The notes beneath the pieces were generated by a model, which did not search any database, was not told the DNA's origin, and was given only the letters and a program-made list of their open reading frames with translations. A DNA stretch of 51,830 nucleotides from an uncultured Bacteroidales bacterium (GTDB lineage: Bacteria; Bacteroidota; Bacteroidia; Bacteroidales; P3). Below, one piece after another: positions 35,062 through 43,852 of this stretch. Position 1 is the first letter of the stretch. The number at the start of each line of letters is the position of its first letter. The position numbers and the translations under genes were made by a program. The DNA lies in NCBI GenBank assembly GCA_905234695.1, contig CAJOHZ010000016.1, positions 1 to 51,830 of the forward strand. Reading direction: 5' to 3'.

Positions 35062-35337
35062 CTACTCCTCGGGCAATAACAGGCCACTTGAGAGCATGGT
35101 CTCAATCCATTTCTTCACGTCGGCCGATGCGGTTGCCTCATCCACCTCATAATTGTCTTGCAACACCTTCACCGCATCTGCAATGGTAAAATCCCTGTTC
35201 TGTAAACTGTTCCATAACACCAAAGCGGAGGCATTAAACCCCACTACCCGGGTCATGTCGCCCCCCGTCTTACCTTGCAGAAGGACAATGTTCTCGCCCG
35301 CCACATTGCGGACCTTGTATATCGGGTTAATCTTCAT
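35062..35337 (-). CDS. PqqD-like peptide-binding (RRE-type) protein
   Basis: 91 aa from the ATG at 35337. It shows the PqqD pattern: INPIYKVRNVAGENIVLL, then RVVGFNASALVLWNSL, FTIADAVKVLQDNYEVDEATASADVKKWIETMLSSGLL. PqqD proteins use a winged-helix RRE to bind leader peptides and deliver them to modifying enzymes. Here the partners next to it are a kinase-like and a protease-like protein; no radical SAM, cyclodehydratase or asparagine synthetase gene is adjacent and there is no room for a precursor gene in the 4-5 bp gaps. The longer frame upstream to 35370 overlaps the 33-bp intergenic gap and is unlikely. Confidence 0.85.
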   Translation of the reverse strand: MKINPIYKVRNVAGENIVLLQGKTGGDMTRVVGFNASALVLWNSLQNRDFTIADAVKVLQDNYEVDEATASADVKKWIETMLSSGLLLPEE

Positions 35338-35370
35338 GGTATATAGAATTGACTCTCTTTGATATCCCAA

Positions 35371-37491
35371 TCATTTCTTTTCAAGATTCTTCACGTCGCT
35401 CACCTTCAACTTTCCGCCCGTGTTCTTGATAACCACGGCATAGTTCAGATACGGACTCGTGACATACATGACTTGCGCCTTGTCCTCCGGCACCTCGGCC
35501 TCGAAAGCAAGGTGGATGAAACTCCCCTTCAAAAAGTTCTCTGTAGGCATAAGGGTTTTGCCCCAGGTGAATGTGGGGGTAATCAGTATCAACTCCCGAG
35601 GCAGTTCTATCTCCACCCGATGGGTTTTGCGCAGCAGAGAGCCCGTCTCCACTGCGAACACCCGGGTTTGGGACAAAATCGCCTGCCGATAGGTATCGTC
35701 GCTTTTGCGGATGGCCCCCAGATAGGCCGCACAGGTGCGCAGCGCATTGCTGTCGAGAGCTTTTGGCAACTGCTCAAAATTCAACGTATGGGCCTTGTTG
35801 TAATCCACGTTGTCCGTGGAATTATAGACATTATCTATCCAACAGATGCTGTTATCGGTCATCGCGATGGCACGCACATGGGCAATGTCGTCGAAGTTCT
35901 TATCGGGATACTCCAGCGGCTGCTTTTCGATTTGTGTCTTGCTCCGCAAAGGAATGCGGTTGATGGTCGGCATCTTGATTACATGGTAGTCGTCGCTGTA
36001 CATGTCGGTGTAGTGGATGCAAAGGAATACCCGCAGGTTCTCCAAGTCGTGATCCGATCGATTATCCACCTCCACATCGATATTCGAGGCATCCGAAGCG
36101 AAACCCAAGAGTTTACCGCTCTTGCCGATAGTGATGTCCACATAGTTACGCTCGGGAAGCAGACGATTAAAACTGACAGGCATATAGGTTTCGCAAAGCC
36201 GCATGTCGGTCAGCAGATTGTCGTAGTTGCTCTGGTTGCTCCGACGAAAGAAGTGGTTGTATATCTCCTTGCTGCAGTTATCGTAGTCGCCCATTTGGTC
36301 GTAATAGGCCGCTTTAATAAGATTGGGGCTGAAATATCCAAAGCCCTCCATAGTCGACTTGTAAAGCGTCAGAAGATAGAGCCCTTCGCGACTGTTATTC
36401 AGGTAAGTCCTGGCCCGGTAGCTGTTTAGCAAATCGGTTAGCTGCGTGGCTTGGCGGGGATATTCCATCGAGGCTTGGTCGTAATGACTGAACGCCTGTG
36501 CATGTTGCCCCTGATAATCCAACAGCAATCCCTGCACCACCAATGCCGGGGCGGATTGGTCTGGATAGAGGGTAAAGTATTGGTCGAGGGTTTTCTGTGC
36601 CTCTGCCAAAGAGAGGTCGCGCTGTGTGAGCGACAAGGTGTCGGCTATCCTGCTGAATTCGAACATCTGTCCCGCTGCGGAATGGTTGGCCTCCAAAACG
36701 AGTCCCAGCGATTTCAACAGCAGTGCCTCGCGATTGGTGGGATAGGCTGAGAGTATCTTGTCACAGTCCTTCACCACCTCGGAGGGCTGGTTGGTATAGA
36801 GATCAATATAGGCCTTGTCCTTAAGCATACACATCTTGTCCCATTCTGTCATGTACTTCACATACACTGGTGTGAACTCCTCCAGATAGGCCAAATAGTC
36901 TTTGCGGATGGATTGCAGTTCCTTCTCGATCTTGCCACTCAACGCTTGGTGCTTTCGGTAGGCTTCAAAAACGCGGTTGGTCACCTTCGTGAACTCAAGC
37001 AGGCCTTTTATTCCTTGCCCAAACACCACGCTATGTCCCTCGTCTTGCACCAAGGCATCGTTTCCTAGCTGCCGTGCCAATGAAGTCCACATGTTCAGCT
37101 CCTCATGTTGCTTCTGCAACAGGTACATCTCCTGCAGAACCGGCATCATCTTGGCCTTGGCCTCCAGCACTTCGGGGGCCACCCCGCGGTAGTCCTGACG
37201 GGCCATGTACTCCAAGAACTGGTCGAAATTCTGTGCCTGACCCTGCGCCACCTCAAGGCTGTTGATGATGCGGATGGTCTTCTCCAAATCATAATCCTGT
37301 CCGACTGGCTGCATGGCTTGATAAGCACCCGAAAACTCTTCAATGGGGACATACTCTTTCTTGGTGCGCAGCAAATCCGAAATCCATGACCAACCCGCAA
37401 TACCAAGGGCGATACAGACGATTGCACCCGACAGCCACAATGTCCATCGTTTCTTTCCTTTTGTCGTTTTATTGTTCTCTTCGTCTGCCAT
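35371..37491 (-). CDS. Membrane-anchored TPR-like protein of unknown function
   Basis: 706 aa from the ATG at 37491. A short cytoplasmic N-terminus (MADEENNKTTKGKKRW) precedes one membrane helix (LWLSGAIVCIALGIAGWSWI). A helical extracytoplasmic region with TPR-like repeats follows (VVKDCDKILSAYPTNREALLLKS; YFTLYPDQSAPALVVQGLLLDYQGQHAQAFSHY). The end is a beta-rich domain, possibly Ig-like (FTWGKTLMPTENFLKGSFIHLAFEAEV to SDVKN). An alternative ATG at 37569, one base after the comM stop, would add 26 residues with a Cys-x4-Cys-x8-Cys-x6-Cys pattern. I do not recognise the family. It lies 33 bp upstream of the PqqD-like gene on the same strand and may be part of that locus. Confidence 0.72.
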   Translation of the reverse strand: MADEENNKTTKGKKRWTLWLSGAIVCIALGIAGWSWISDLLRTKKEYVPIEEFSGAYQAMQPVGQDYDLEKTIRIINSLEVAQGQAQNFDQFLEYMARQDYRGVAPEVLEAKAKMMPVLQEMYLLQKQHEELNMWTSLARQLGNDALVQDEGHSVVFGQGIKGLLEFTKVTNRVFEAYRKHQALSGKIEKELQSIRKDYLAYLEEFTPVYVKYMTEWDKMCMLKDKAYIDLYTNQPSEVVKDCDKILSAYPTNREALLLKSLGLVLEANHSAAGQMFEFSRIADTLSLTQRDLSLAEAQKTLDQYFTLYPDQSAPALVVQGLLLDYQGQHAQAFSHYDQASMEYPRQATQLTDLLNSYRARTYLNNSREGLYLLTLYKSTMEGFGYFSPNLIKAAYYDQMGDYDNCSKEIYNHFFRRSNQSNYDNLLTDMRLCETYMPVSFNRLLPERNYVDITIGKSGKLLGFASDASNIDVEVDNRSDHDLENLRVFLCIHYTDMYSDDYHVIKMPTINRIPLRSKTQIEKQPLEYPDKNFDDIAHVRAIAMTDNSICWIDNVYNSTDNVDYNKAHTLNFEQLPKALDSNALRTCAAYLGAIRKSDDTYRQAILSQTRVFAVETGSLLRKTHRVEIELPRELILITPTFTWGKTLMPTENFLKGSFIHLAFEAEVPEDKAQVMYVTSPYLNYAVVIKNTGGKLKVSDVKNLEKK

Positions 37492-37570
37492 ATTACAGAT
37501 TGATTTTTTTATTGGGCAACGATTCTCTTCGTTCAATAAGGAACATCTGCCATCGAGACAGGATGCCATG

Positions 37571-39109
37571 TTATTTCCCCCAACTATCGCGGTCGAGCGA
37601 ACGATAGGTGATGGCCTCCTGTAGATGGTGGGGCTGAATGTCGGGGGAAGCCTCAAGGTCTGCTATGGTGCGGCTGACGCGGAGGATGCGGTCGTAGGCA
37701 CGGGCGCTGAGACCGAGGCGGTTCATGGCCTGCTCCATAATGGTGCGGCATTCGTCGGTGAGGCGGCAATATTCACGAGTTTGCTTGCTCCCCATCTGGG
37801 CATTGCAATGCACACCGGGGTTGTTGGCAAAACGGGCGGTCTGGATGGCGCGAGCCGCCAAGACCCGCTCGCGGATAACGGCACTGCTTTCGGCTCGGGA
37901 CTCTTTGTTCAACTGGCTGACAGGAACTGGCGTGACCTCGATATGCAGGTCGATTCTGTCCATCAACGGCCCGCTGACTTTGTTGAGATATCGTTTCACT
38001 GCCCCGGCAGGGCAAGTACAATCCACTGTAGGGTGATTGTAATAGCCACAAGGACAAGGATTCATTGCAGCTATAAGCATGAAAGAAGCGGGATATTCTA
38101 TTGTCATCTTGGCGCGACTGATGGTCACACGGCGTTCTTCCATCGGCTGCCGCAACACTTCCAATACTGTGCGTTTGAACTCGGGTAGCTCATCAAGGAA
38201 GAGGACCCCATTGTGTGCCAGACTGATCTCGCCTGGTTTGGGATTGACGCCTCCGCCCACAAGAGCCACATCGCTGATGGTATGGTGCGGTGCACGGAAA
38301 GGACGTACCGCAATGAGGGAGTCTTCTTTGCGCATCAAGCCCGCCACCGAATGTATCTGCGTTGTTTCCAACGACTCGCTCAATGTCAACGGGGGAAGGA
38401 TTCCCGGCATACGCTTGGCCAACATCGTCTTGCCACTACCCGGAGGCCCAATCATAATGGCATTGTGTCCACCGGCGGCAGCAATTTCCAGACAGCGCTT
38501 GACACATTCCTGTCCTTTGACATCGGCAAAGTCGTACTCATAATTGTTCAGCGAATTGGCAAATTCGGCACGGGTGTCGACAATGGTCTGTTCTATCGTA
38601 CCTTCGCCGTTGAAGAAGTTCACCACCTCTTTCAAACTGTTGGCACCATAGACCTCAAGGTTGTTGACAATTGCCGCTTCGCGTGCGTTGGCGGCGGGCA
38701 CGATGATGCCTTTGCATTTCTGTTTGCGAGCTTCAATTGCGATAGGCAGCACCCCTTTGATGGGGCGAAGGCTGCCATCCAACCCCAATTCACCCATGAT
38801 GACATACCGCTCCAAATCATCGGCCCTGAGCATACCCACCGAACCCAAGAAGGCAACAGCGATGGGGAGGTCGTAAGCGGAGCCTTCCTTTTTCAAGTCT
38901 GCAGGGGCGAGATTGACGACAACATTATGTCCCGGCACACGGAAGCCCGACTCACTGAAGGCCGACGCAATGCGCTGGGAACTCTCCTTGACGGCATTGT
39001 CGGGCAACCCGACAATAAAGAATCCCAATCCCGGAGTCGTGTTCACCTCAACAGTCACCGTCACCGCATTGACCCCGACGATAGCGCATCCATATGTCTT
39101 GACAAGCAT
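37571..39109 (-). CDS. comM: YifB/ComM family Mg-chelatase-like AAA+ ATPase
   Basis: 512 aa, the family length. An N-terminal Lon-protease-like fold (MLVKTYGCAIVGVNAVTVTVEV; GLPDNAVKESSQRI) is followed by an AAA+ module with Walker A GPPGSGKT (221-228), Walker B GVLFLDELPEF and the PFRAPHHTISD loop. A cysteine-rich segment MNPCPCGYYNHPTVDCTC and the C-terminal helical domain follow. ComM is a hexameric helicase that promotes branch migration during natural transformation in Vibrio and Haemophilus; in Bacteroidota the role is presumed similar. It has its own promoter box, and the TPR gene follows closely. Confidence 0.95.
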   Translation of the reverse strand: MLVKTYGCAIVGVNAVTVTVEVNTTPGLGFFIVGLPDNAVKESSQRIASAFSESGFRVPGHNVVVNLAPADLKKEGSAYDLPIAVAFLGSVGMLRADDLERYVIMGELGLDGSLRPIKGVLPIAIEARKQKCKGIIVPAANAREAAIVNNLEVYGANSLKEVVNFFNGEGTIEQTIVDTRAEFANSLNNYEYDFADVKGQECVKRCLEIAAAGGHNAIMIGPPGSGKTMLAKRMPGILPPLTLSESLETTQIHSVAGLMRKEDSLIAVRPFRAPHHTISDVALVGGGVNPKPGEISLAHNGVLFLDELPEFKRTVLEVLRQPMEERRVTISRAKMTIEYPASFMLIAAMNPCPCGYYNHPTVDCTCPAGAVKRYLNKVSGPLMDRIDLHIEVTPVPVSQLNKESRAESSAVIRERVLAARAIQTARFANNPGVHCNAQMGSKQTREYCRLTDECRTIMEQAMNRLGLSARAYDRILRVSRTIADLEASPDIQPHHLQEAITYRSLDRDSWGK

Positions 39110-39134
39110 GGTCCTTTACGTTTGAAATGATGTG

Positions 39135-39142
39135 CAAAGGTA
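39135..39142 (-). promoter_or_regulatory. Bacteroidota -7 box for comM
   Basis: The minus strand reads TACCTTTG (TANNTTTG), 26 bp upstream of the comM ATG. A 3-of-4 -33 match (TCTG, 39162-39165) lies at 19-bp spacing. Confidence 0.65.
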
Positions 39143-39266
39143 CAACTTTTTTCTCATATCTCAGAATTATTTGTGTCTTTGCCAGAAGGGGAATTAGGCA
39201 ACATCCTGACAACTATTGAAATATCCATCATGTAGTCAGTCACAGAAGTTCAATAAAAAACAACCG

Positions 39267-39686
39267 CTAGAACCGCATCACATTGAATGCGTTCTTGATG
39301 TGATTGAATTCGGTACCGTTGTCATTGGAGATGATTGCGACAACATCCAGACGGATATTCTCCGTGCGGCCAAGACTTCTGGCATACTGGTTGGCAAGGC
39401 GAATGAGGGAAAGCCGTTTTTTATGCCCTATGGCCTCTTCAGGCTCTGCAACCGCATCGCCGGAACGGGTCTTGACCTCTACAACCACCAGTTCATCCCC
39501 GTCAAGTGCGATAAGATCAATTTCCAGATGGCCCTTACGGTAGTTACGCTCAATGATGATATAGCCCTTGTCTTCCAAATACCGGGCGGCCATCTCCTCT
39601 CCCCTCTTGCCAAATGCCAATGCCTCCCGCCGGTTGTCGGCAGTTCGGTTATCGTTTCGTGCAAACCGAAATCTCACCTGTGCCAT
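39267..39686 (-). CDS. YraN family (UPF0102) putative endonuclease
   Basis: 139 aa. The YraN core is plain: LAFGKRGEEMAARYLEDKGY, IIERNYRKGHLEIDLIALDGDELVVVEVKTRS and KRLSLIRLANQYA. The EIDLIA...VVEVK pattern is a PD-(D/E)XK nuclease motif related to Holliday-junction resolvases. The cellular role is not established. It is divergent from the lipoprotein gene at 39808, and the 157 bp between its stop and the comM start hold only the comM promoter. Confidence 0.92.
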   Translation of the reverse strand: MAQVRFRFARNDNRTADNRREALAFGKRGEEMAARYLEDKGYIIIERNYRKGHLEIDLIALDGDELVVVEVKTRSGDAVAEPEEAIGHKKRLSLIRLANQYARSLGRTENIRLDVVAIISNDNGTEFNHIKNAFNVMRF

Positions 39687-39807
39687 GGCTAAAGAAAATG
39701 ATATAATTATAACGTCACCGCAGGGGTTTTATTGTGCAACAAATATCCCTCGAATGATTTTTTATCCTCTCATTACAATAAACAATTCCATCGCCCGTTA
39801 TATTCGC

Positions 39808-40266
39808 ATGAAAAAATACATCCTCCTTGTCGCCGTCTGCGGTCTCCTCGCCGCATGTGACCCTGAATATACCCTTGATTTCTCAGTATCCAACGATGCT
39901 CCGAAGGACCTCACAATCCGTTCCTATAGAGTGGACCGTCTGGATTCGATTGTCGACTCGCAAGTATACACTGTTCTAGCGGGTAAAACACCGACAGTTG
40001 ATGCATGGTATGGTATTGGTTCTCTTTCGTTGGAGGAAGCCCGCGATATGATGCGTCGCCAGGTATGGCGCGACAGCGTGCTCTTCGAATTCTCGGATGG
40101 TCGCCAGATGACATTCCGCGTGGATTCGATGGTGACTGACGGACCGTATGACTTCTCCTCCAAACGGTATGACTACCTGGAAATGACAAAGAAAGGACAC
40201 ACCTATTACGGTTCCCTCACCTATACCGTCACGTCCGCCGACTATGACGCTGCCGTCCAGCCGTAG
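39808..40266 (+). CDS. Small lipoprotein of unknown function
   Basis: 152 aa from the ATG at 39808; the longer upstream frame overlaps yraN and is rejected. The lipobox VCGLLAAC (Cys17) gives a lipoprotein signal peptide. The mature part has a beta-rich look (LTIRSYRVDRLDSIVDSQVYTVLAGKTPTVDAWYGIG) and ends YYGSLTYTVTSADYDAAVQP. I do not recognise the family. Its last 23 bp overlap the start of the PagL-like gene, so the two are probably translated together and may act on the same envelope process. Confidence 0.8.
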   Translation: MKKYILLVAVCGLLAACDPEYTLDFSVSNDAPKDLTIRSYRVDRLDSIVDSQVYTVLAGKTPTVDAWYGIGSLSLEEARDMMRRQVWRDSVLFEFSDGRQMTFRVDSMVTDGPYDFSSKRYDYLEMTKKGHTYYGSLTYTVTSADYDAAVQP

Positions 40267-41344
40267 GCGCTGCCGCCTGCCTGTCGCGTTACTTGTCTTG
40301 CTATTGACAGGCAATGTTCTTTTTATTCCAGTGGCAGGGAAATGCCAAGTATCCCCCTCACATTTCTCTTTTGCACTCACGGGAGGGAAAGTAATTCCCA
40401 CAGCAGGGTCCCCTTTCGGAGGTGACAATCCTACGTATGGGTTCGATGCCGCCGTCTGTTGGCGGCAGGAAGATGAGCAGCACTACTGGACAACTTTCTG
40501 GAATCACCCCTATGCTGGCATCCGCACCAATTATGCTCATATTCTTAACGGCATCGCGGGCGACCGCTTCGGGCTGGCGGGATTCCTCCAAGGCCCAATC
40601 ACCCGTCATATCGATTGGGTGTACGGCGCGGGATTCTCCTTATATACCCGCCCCTACCGATTCACACACGACCCGGAGAACATCTATATAGGCTCGGTGG
40701 TCAATTGCCTGATTGACGTGGGATTGGTGCTTAATTTCCCTGTGGGGGAGAATTATACCCTTTTCGCGACAGGGAAATTGGTGCATTCCAGCAACGGTTA
40801 TCTCTACAAACCCAACCACGGACTCAACTACTTGCAGGCCGAGGTGGGCTGTCGTTTCGGTGCGGCACAGTCGCCCGTGAAGACCCCCTTGCAGGACAGC
40901 ACCTTTACCCCTTTCGGGCGATGGTTTGTCATGGTAGCCCCCGGAGCAGCCATGTCGCGCAACGACCCGCTGGACAAAATTGTCTATTACCCTACCTATA
41001 TGTCACAGGTGGGCTATACACGCTATTTCCATCCCTGCTTCGCCTATGGCGGTGCGCTGGATTTGTCATACAATTTCGCCCACCGCAAACTGGCCCCCGT
41101 CGACGAATGGCCGGTATATCCCGCAGTGTCGGTATTCGGCGACTGCCTTTGGGGGACATTTGACTTGCGATTGGGGGTGGCTCATTATTTGTCCTACTAT
41201 CCTCAGAATTGGTTCCAGTACTATGAACGGGTGGCGATTTATTACCGTTTTGGCGAAGAACTGCGGCATCGTGCCGGTGTGGGCATGAAGGTCCATGGCG
41301 ACCACATAGACTTCGTCGAATGGACATATTCAATCGAGTTTTAG
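40244..41344 (+). CDS. PagL-like lipid A 3-O-deacylase / acyloxyacyl hydrolase
   Basis: 366 aa with an N-terminal hydrophobic signal (LPVALLVLLLTGNVLFIP). The region around FATGKLVHSSNGYLYKPNHGLN (His181, Ser183) fits the PagL outer-membrane esterase motif HxSN, and the flanking strands alternate hydrophobic residues as in an outer-membrane barrel. PagL removes the 3-O-linked acyl chain of lipid A. At the position of the PagL catalytic Glu (14 residues after His) there is Asn195; Bacteroidota members often vary here. The protein is about twice the size of Pseudomonas PagL, with a second barrel-like half (GRWFVMVAPGAAMSRND onward). Its start overlaps the lipoprotein gene by 23 bp. Confidence 0.75.
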   Translation: MTLPSSRRRCRLPVALLVLLLTGNVLFIPVAGKCQVSPSHFSFALTGGKVIPTAGSPFGGDNPTYGFDAAVCWRQEDEQHYWTTFWNHPYAGIRTNYAHILNGIAGDRFGLAGFLQGPITRHIDWVYGAGFSLYTRPYRFTHDPENIYIGSVVNCLIDVGLVLNFPVGENYTLFATGKLVHSSNGYLYKPNHGLNYLQAEVGCRFGAAQSPVKTPLQDSTFTPFGRWFVMVAPGAAMSRNDPLDKIVYYPTYMSQVGYTRYFHPCFAYGGALDLSYNFAHRKLAPVDEWPVYPAVSVFGDCLWGTFDLRLGVAHYLSYYPQNWFQYYERVAIYYRFGEELRHRAGVGMKVHGDHIDFVEWTYSIEF

Positions 41345-41407
41345 GGCAATAATAATGGGTTCCCGTCATACAATATTCATCGTCCGTCGACGTTAGTTGA
41401 GAGAAGA

Positions 41408-43819
41408 ATGAAAAGCCGCACAAAAGTCATCTGGTTGGCCGTCATTGCAGTGGTTATCGCCACCGTTGTTTTCTGCCTGTCGCGCACTTCTCTGGTGGAG
41501 GGCGTGAAACGCGAGAGCGCACGGCTGTTTGAATACGAATATATTCCCAACCAGCATGTGGAGATTGACGGTTGCTCGGCAGCGGCTGCGGCCGACTCTA
41601 TTTACAAAGATTTTCGGAAGAAGTATCGCTTTCATTACCAAACCATCGGGATGGCTTCGTTTGCCGACAGCAGCCGTATGATTCTGCTCAGCGAACTCCC
41701 GCCACATTTCGAGACAGACTCCGTCGCCCCGATATTCTCCCAATTCACCTATAAGGCGGAGGTGCGCAGGCACCCCATCGGCTACGATGGCTATGTGTCC
41801 GATATGGTCATCCTGCTTGGCAACGCCACCCAGGAGAACTGCGACCGACTGATAAAACGGCTGAACAAGGAATTATTCTTCAGCGAATACAAACCCACGG
41901 CGATGACGCTTCCCGCGGAGCATAAACGCCAGTATTTCGCCAAGGAGAGCCTCGACTACCAGATTTCGCTCAACGAGTTCAACACTTGGTTCATGGAAGA
42001 GGACGAGGGGTTTTATCGGACGAGCGGACTGGCAGAGAATCAAACTGGAGGACAAATAGACACCACCCAATTGTTTACCGTCACCGACATGTTCGCCAAC
42101 CAGTCGCGAGGGGTGTTCTTCAGCCAGCAGCCCGGTTTTGTGGCATGGGCGGTGGCAAAAAACGAGGACATCGCCGGACAGGTGGGCGATATACGCCAAT
42201 TCGCACTGGATGCCGACTTGATTTTGGGTGCCTTGGCCGACAGCAGCACGCTGGTCATTATCGGCCGCGAACGTCAGTCGCCGCTATATGAACTGCCTCC
42301 GCTACAGATTGAGAGCATCCTCCTGCTGGCTTCCACCACTGAGAAGGAGCTGTCGCAGAGTTTGGACATCAACGACCTAATGGCCGGCAAGATGAACAAC
42401 GGCAAGGACTGGTGCCCCACATACCTGAGCAAAGAACTGGAGAATACCGAGTTCGGCGACCTGATGACCATCACCGACGTGCTGTTGAAAGACTGGTCGG
42501 AACGCGGTACCATCCAGGAGGGCTACTACCGCTACCCCGAGCCCGGATACTACCCTTTCGACAAGCCCCTGTTCCGCAAGCTGGGTTTGAACGAACTGGT
42601 GTACAACTGGAACACTGCCGGTGCCATGTATGCCATCGACTGTGAAAAAAGCGATACTTCTAACACTCACACAATCACACATTCGCACAATAACACATTC
42701 AACTACACCATCTACACGCTAGGGCGCACAGGCTCGCTGCCCGTGAGCTACTTCAATTCGCAGGAACGCAGCGAGTCCATCGGCTACCGCTACGAGAGTC
42801 AGGCATACCACTATTTCGCCACCCTCAACAACACCGATTTGGCCCGTGTGGTACAATACACCGCGCTCTACCAACTCTTTATCGACAACAACATCAGCTA
42901 TTCGGGCAATACCTACCCCTCATTCCCCAAAAACAAGCCCTTCCTGCTCTACAAGCCCACGACAGAGTTGCTGGCCACCCTCCGCCAGTTGAGCGGCGAC
43001 GAGGTTGCACGATTAGCCGACAGCCTGTCGCAGCGCACTTTCAGGAACTATCAGAAAGAACATATCGACAAACATCTGCGCGAGAATGAACAGAACTACC
43101 ACGTGTCATACAGCGACGAAAACATCAATCACATCTACCAGAATGTGCACCGCGACACACGTGCAGGCATCAGCGGCAGCATCCTTGAGGTTCAGCATAT
43201 GCTGACGGGCCTTTCGGAGGAACAGTTCAAGCAGTTGGCGCGATACCTTTCTTATCCCCGTGGCGTTAAAATCAACAACCGCGAGAGCTACAACACCCTT
43301 TTGCGGGCACGAAGAGTCAACCAGTTGATGCGTGAGATGGGCAAGAATAACTTCGACCTGCTGGGAATGGACTTAAAGGATGTGAAGAACTGGTACGCCG
43401 CCAACCTGTCGGGCAATGCGGGCCGCTATATGAAGACTTCGTCGCTCATCATCACCTACAACGACCTGCTGACCACCGGCGGCCACAACCTCTCATCGCG
43501 CATCAGCCGCGTGAACTCGATGACTAACTATAAACGAAATAGGGGGAACTACACCCCCAACGATTACGAGCGGCCTGCCCAAACGGAGCCTGCAGTCTCC
43601 GACAACAGTCCTTCGGCTTCAACGCCCTCTGGGTACACCCCTGCCACCACCAAACCCACAGGCAAATCCACCTCCAAAACCACCTCGCCCAAAAACTCCG
43701 TCCAAAAGAAAACCACCCATTCATCCAATCAAACCATCAAGCCTTCAAACAATAAAACCAACGTCCGCCCCCGCAGTTCCGTTATCTCCACCGCACCACG
43801 CAAGACAAGGGGGTTATAG
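41408..43819 (+). CDS. Large membrane-anchored protein of unknown function
   Basis: 803 aa. A basic start and one membrane helix (VIWLAVIAVVIATVVFCL) suggest an N-terminally anchored, extracytoplasmic protein. The body is mixed alpha/beta with motifs such as FADSSRMILLSELPPHF, GVFFSQQPGFVAWAVAKNEDIAG and ALADSSTLVIIGRERQSP. The C-terminal 105 residues are low complexity, rich in Thr, Ser, Lys and Asn. Two 8-bp-period repeat arrays lie inside the gene: one near residues 419-433 encodes HTITHSHNNTFN, the other near residues 768-784 in the tail encodes HSSNQTIKPSNN. I do not recognise the family. ybaK follows 33 bp downstream. Confidence 0.8.
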   Translation: MKSRTKVIWLAVIAVVIATVVFCLSRTSLVEGVKRESARLFEYEYIPNQHVEIDGCSAAAAADSIYKDFRKKYRFHYQTIGMASFADSSRMILLSELPPHFETDSVAPIFSQFTYKAEVRRHPIGYDGYVSDMVILLGNATQENCDRLIKRLNKELFFSEYKPTAMTLPAEHKRQYFAKESLDYQISLNEFNTWFMEEDEGFYRTSGLAENQTGGQIDTTQLFTVTDMFANQSRGVFFSQQPGFVAWAVAKNEDIAGQVGDIRQFALDADLILGALADSSTLVIIGRERQSPLYELPPLQIESILLLASTTEKELSQSLDINDLMAGKMNNGKDWCPTYLSKELENTEFGDLMTITDVLLKDWSERGTIQEGYYRYPEPGYYPFDKPLFRKLGLNELVYNWNTAGAMYAIDCEKSDTSNTHTITHSHNNTFNYTIYTLGRTGSLPVSYFNSQERSESIGYRYESQAYHYFATLNNTDLARVVQYTALYQLFIDNNISYSGNTYPSFPKNKPFLLYKPTTELLATLRQLSGDEVARLADSLSQRTFRNYQKEHIDKHLRENEQNYHVSYSDENINHIYQNVHRDTRAGISGSILEVQHMLTGLSEEQFKQLARYLSYPRGVKINNRESYNTLLRARRVNQLMREMGKNNFDLLGMDLKDVKNWYAANLSGNAGRYMKTSSLIITYNDLLTTGGHNLSSRISRVNSMTNYKRNRGNYTPNDYERPAQTEPAVSDNSPSASTPSGYTPATTKPTGKSTSKTTSPKNSVQKKTTHSSNQTIKPSNNKTNVRPRSSVISTAPRKTRGL
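42665..42704 (-). repeat. 8-bp-period degenerate repeat array C (inside the 803-aa gene)
   Basis: Read on the minus strand the units are GTTGAAT (7 bp), GTGTTATT, GTGCGAAT, GTGTGATT, GTGTGAGT, close to a GTGTGAAT consensus. The insertion encodes His/Thr/Asn-rich low-complexity sequence in the middle of an otherwise ordinary protein. Confidence 0.75.
43711..43758 (-). repeat. 8-bp-period degenerate repeat array D (inside the 803-aa gene)
   Basis: On the minus strand: GTTTTATT, GTTTGAAG, GCTTGATG, GTTTGATT, GGATGAAT, then GGGTGG. It encodes part of the Ser/Asn/Thr/Lys-rich C-terminal tail. Confidence 0.6.
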
Positions 43820-43852
43820 AATGGGGAATCATTAACTTTAAACATTCGCTTC

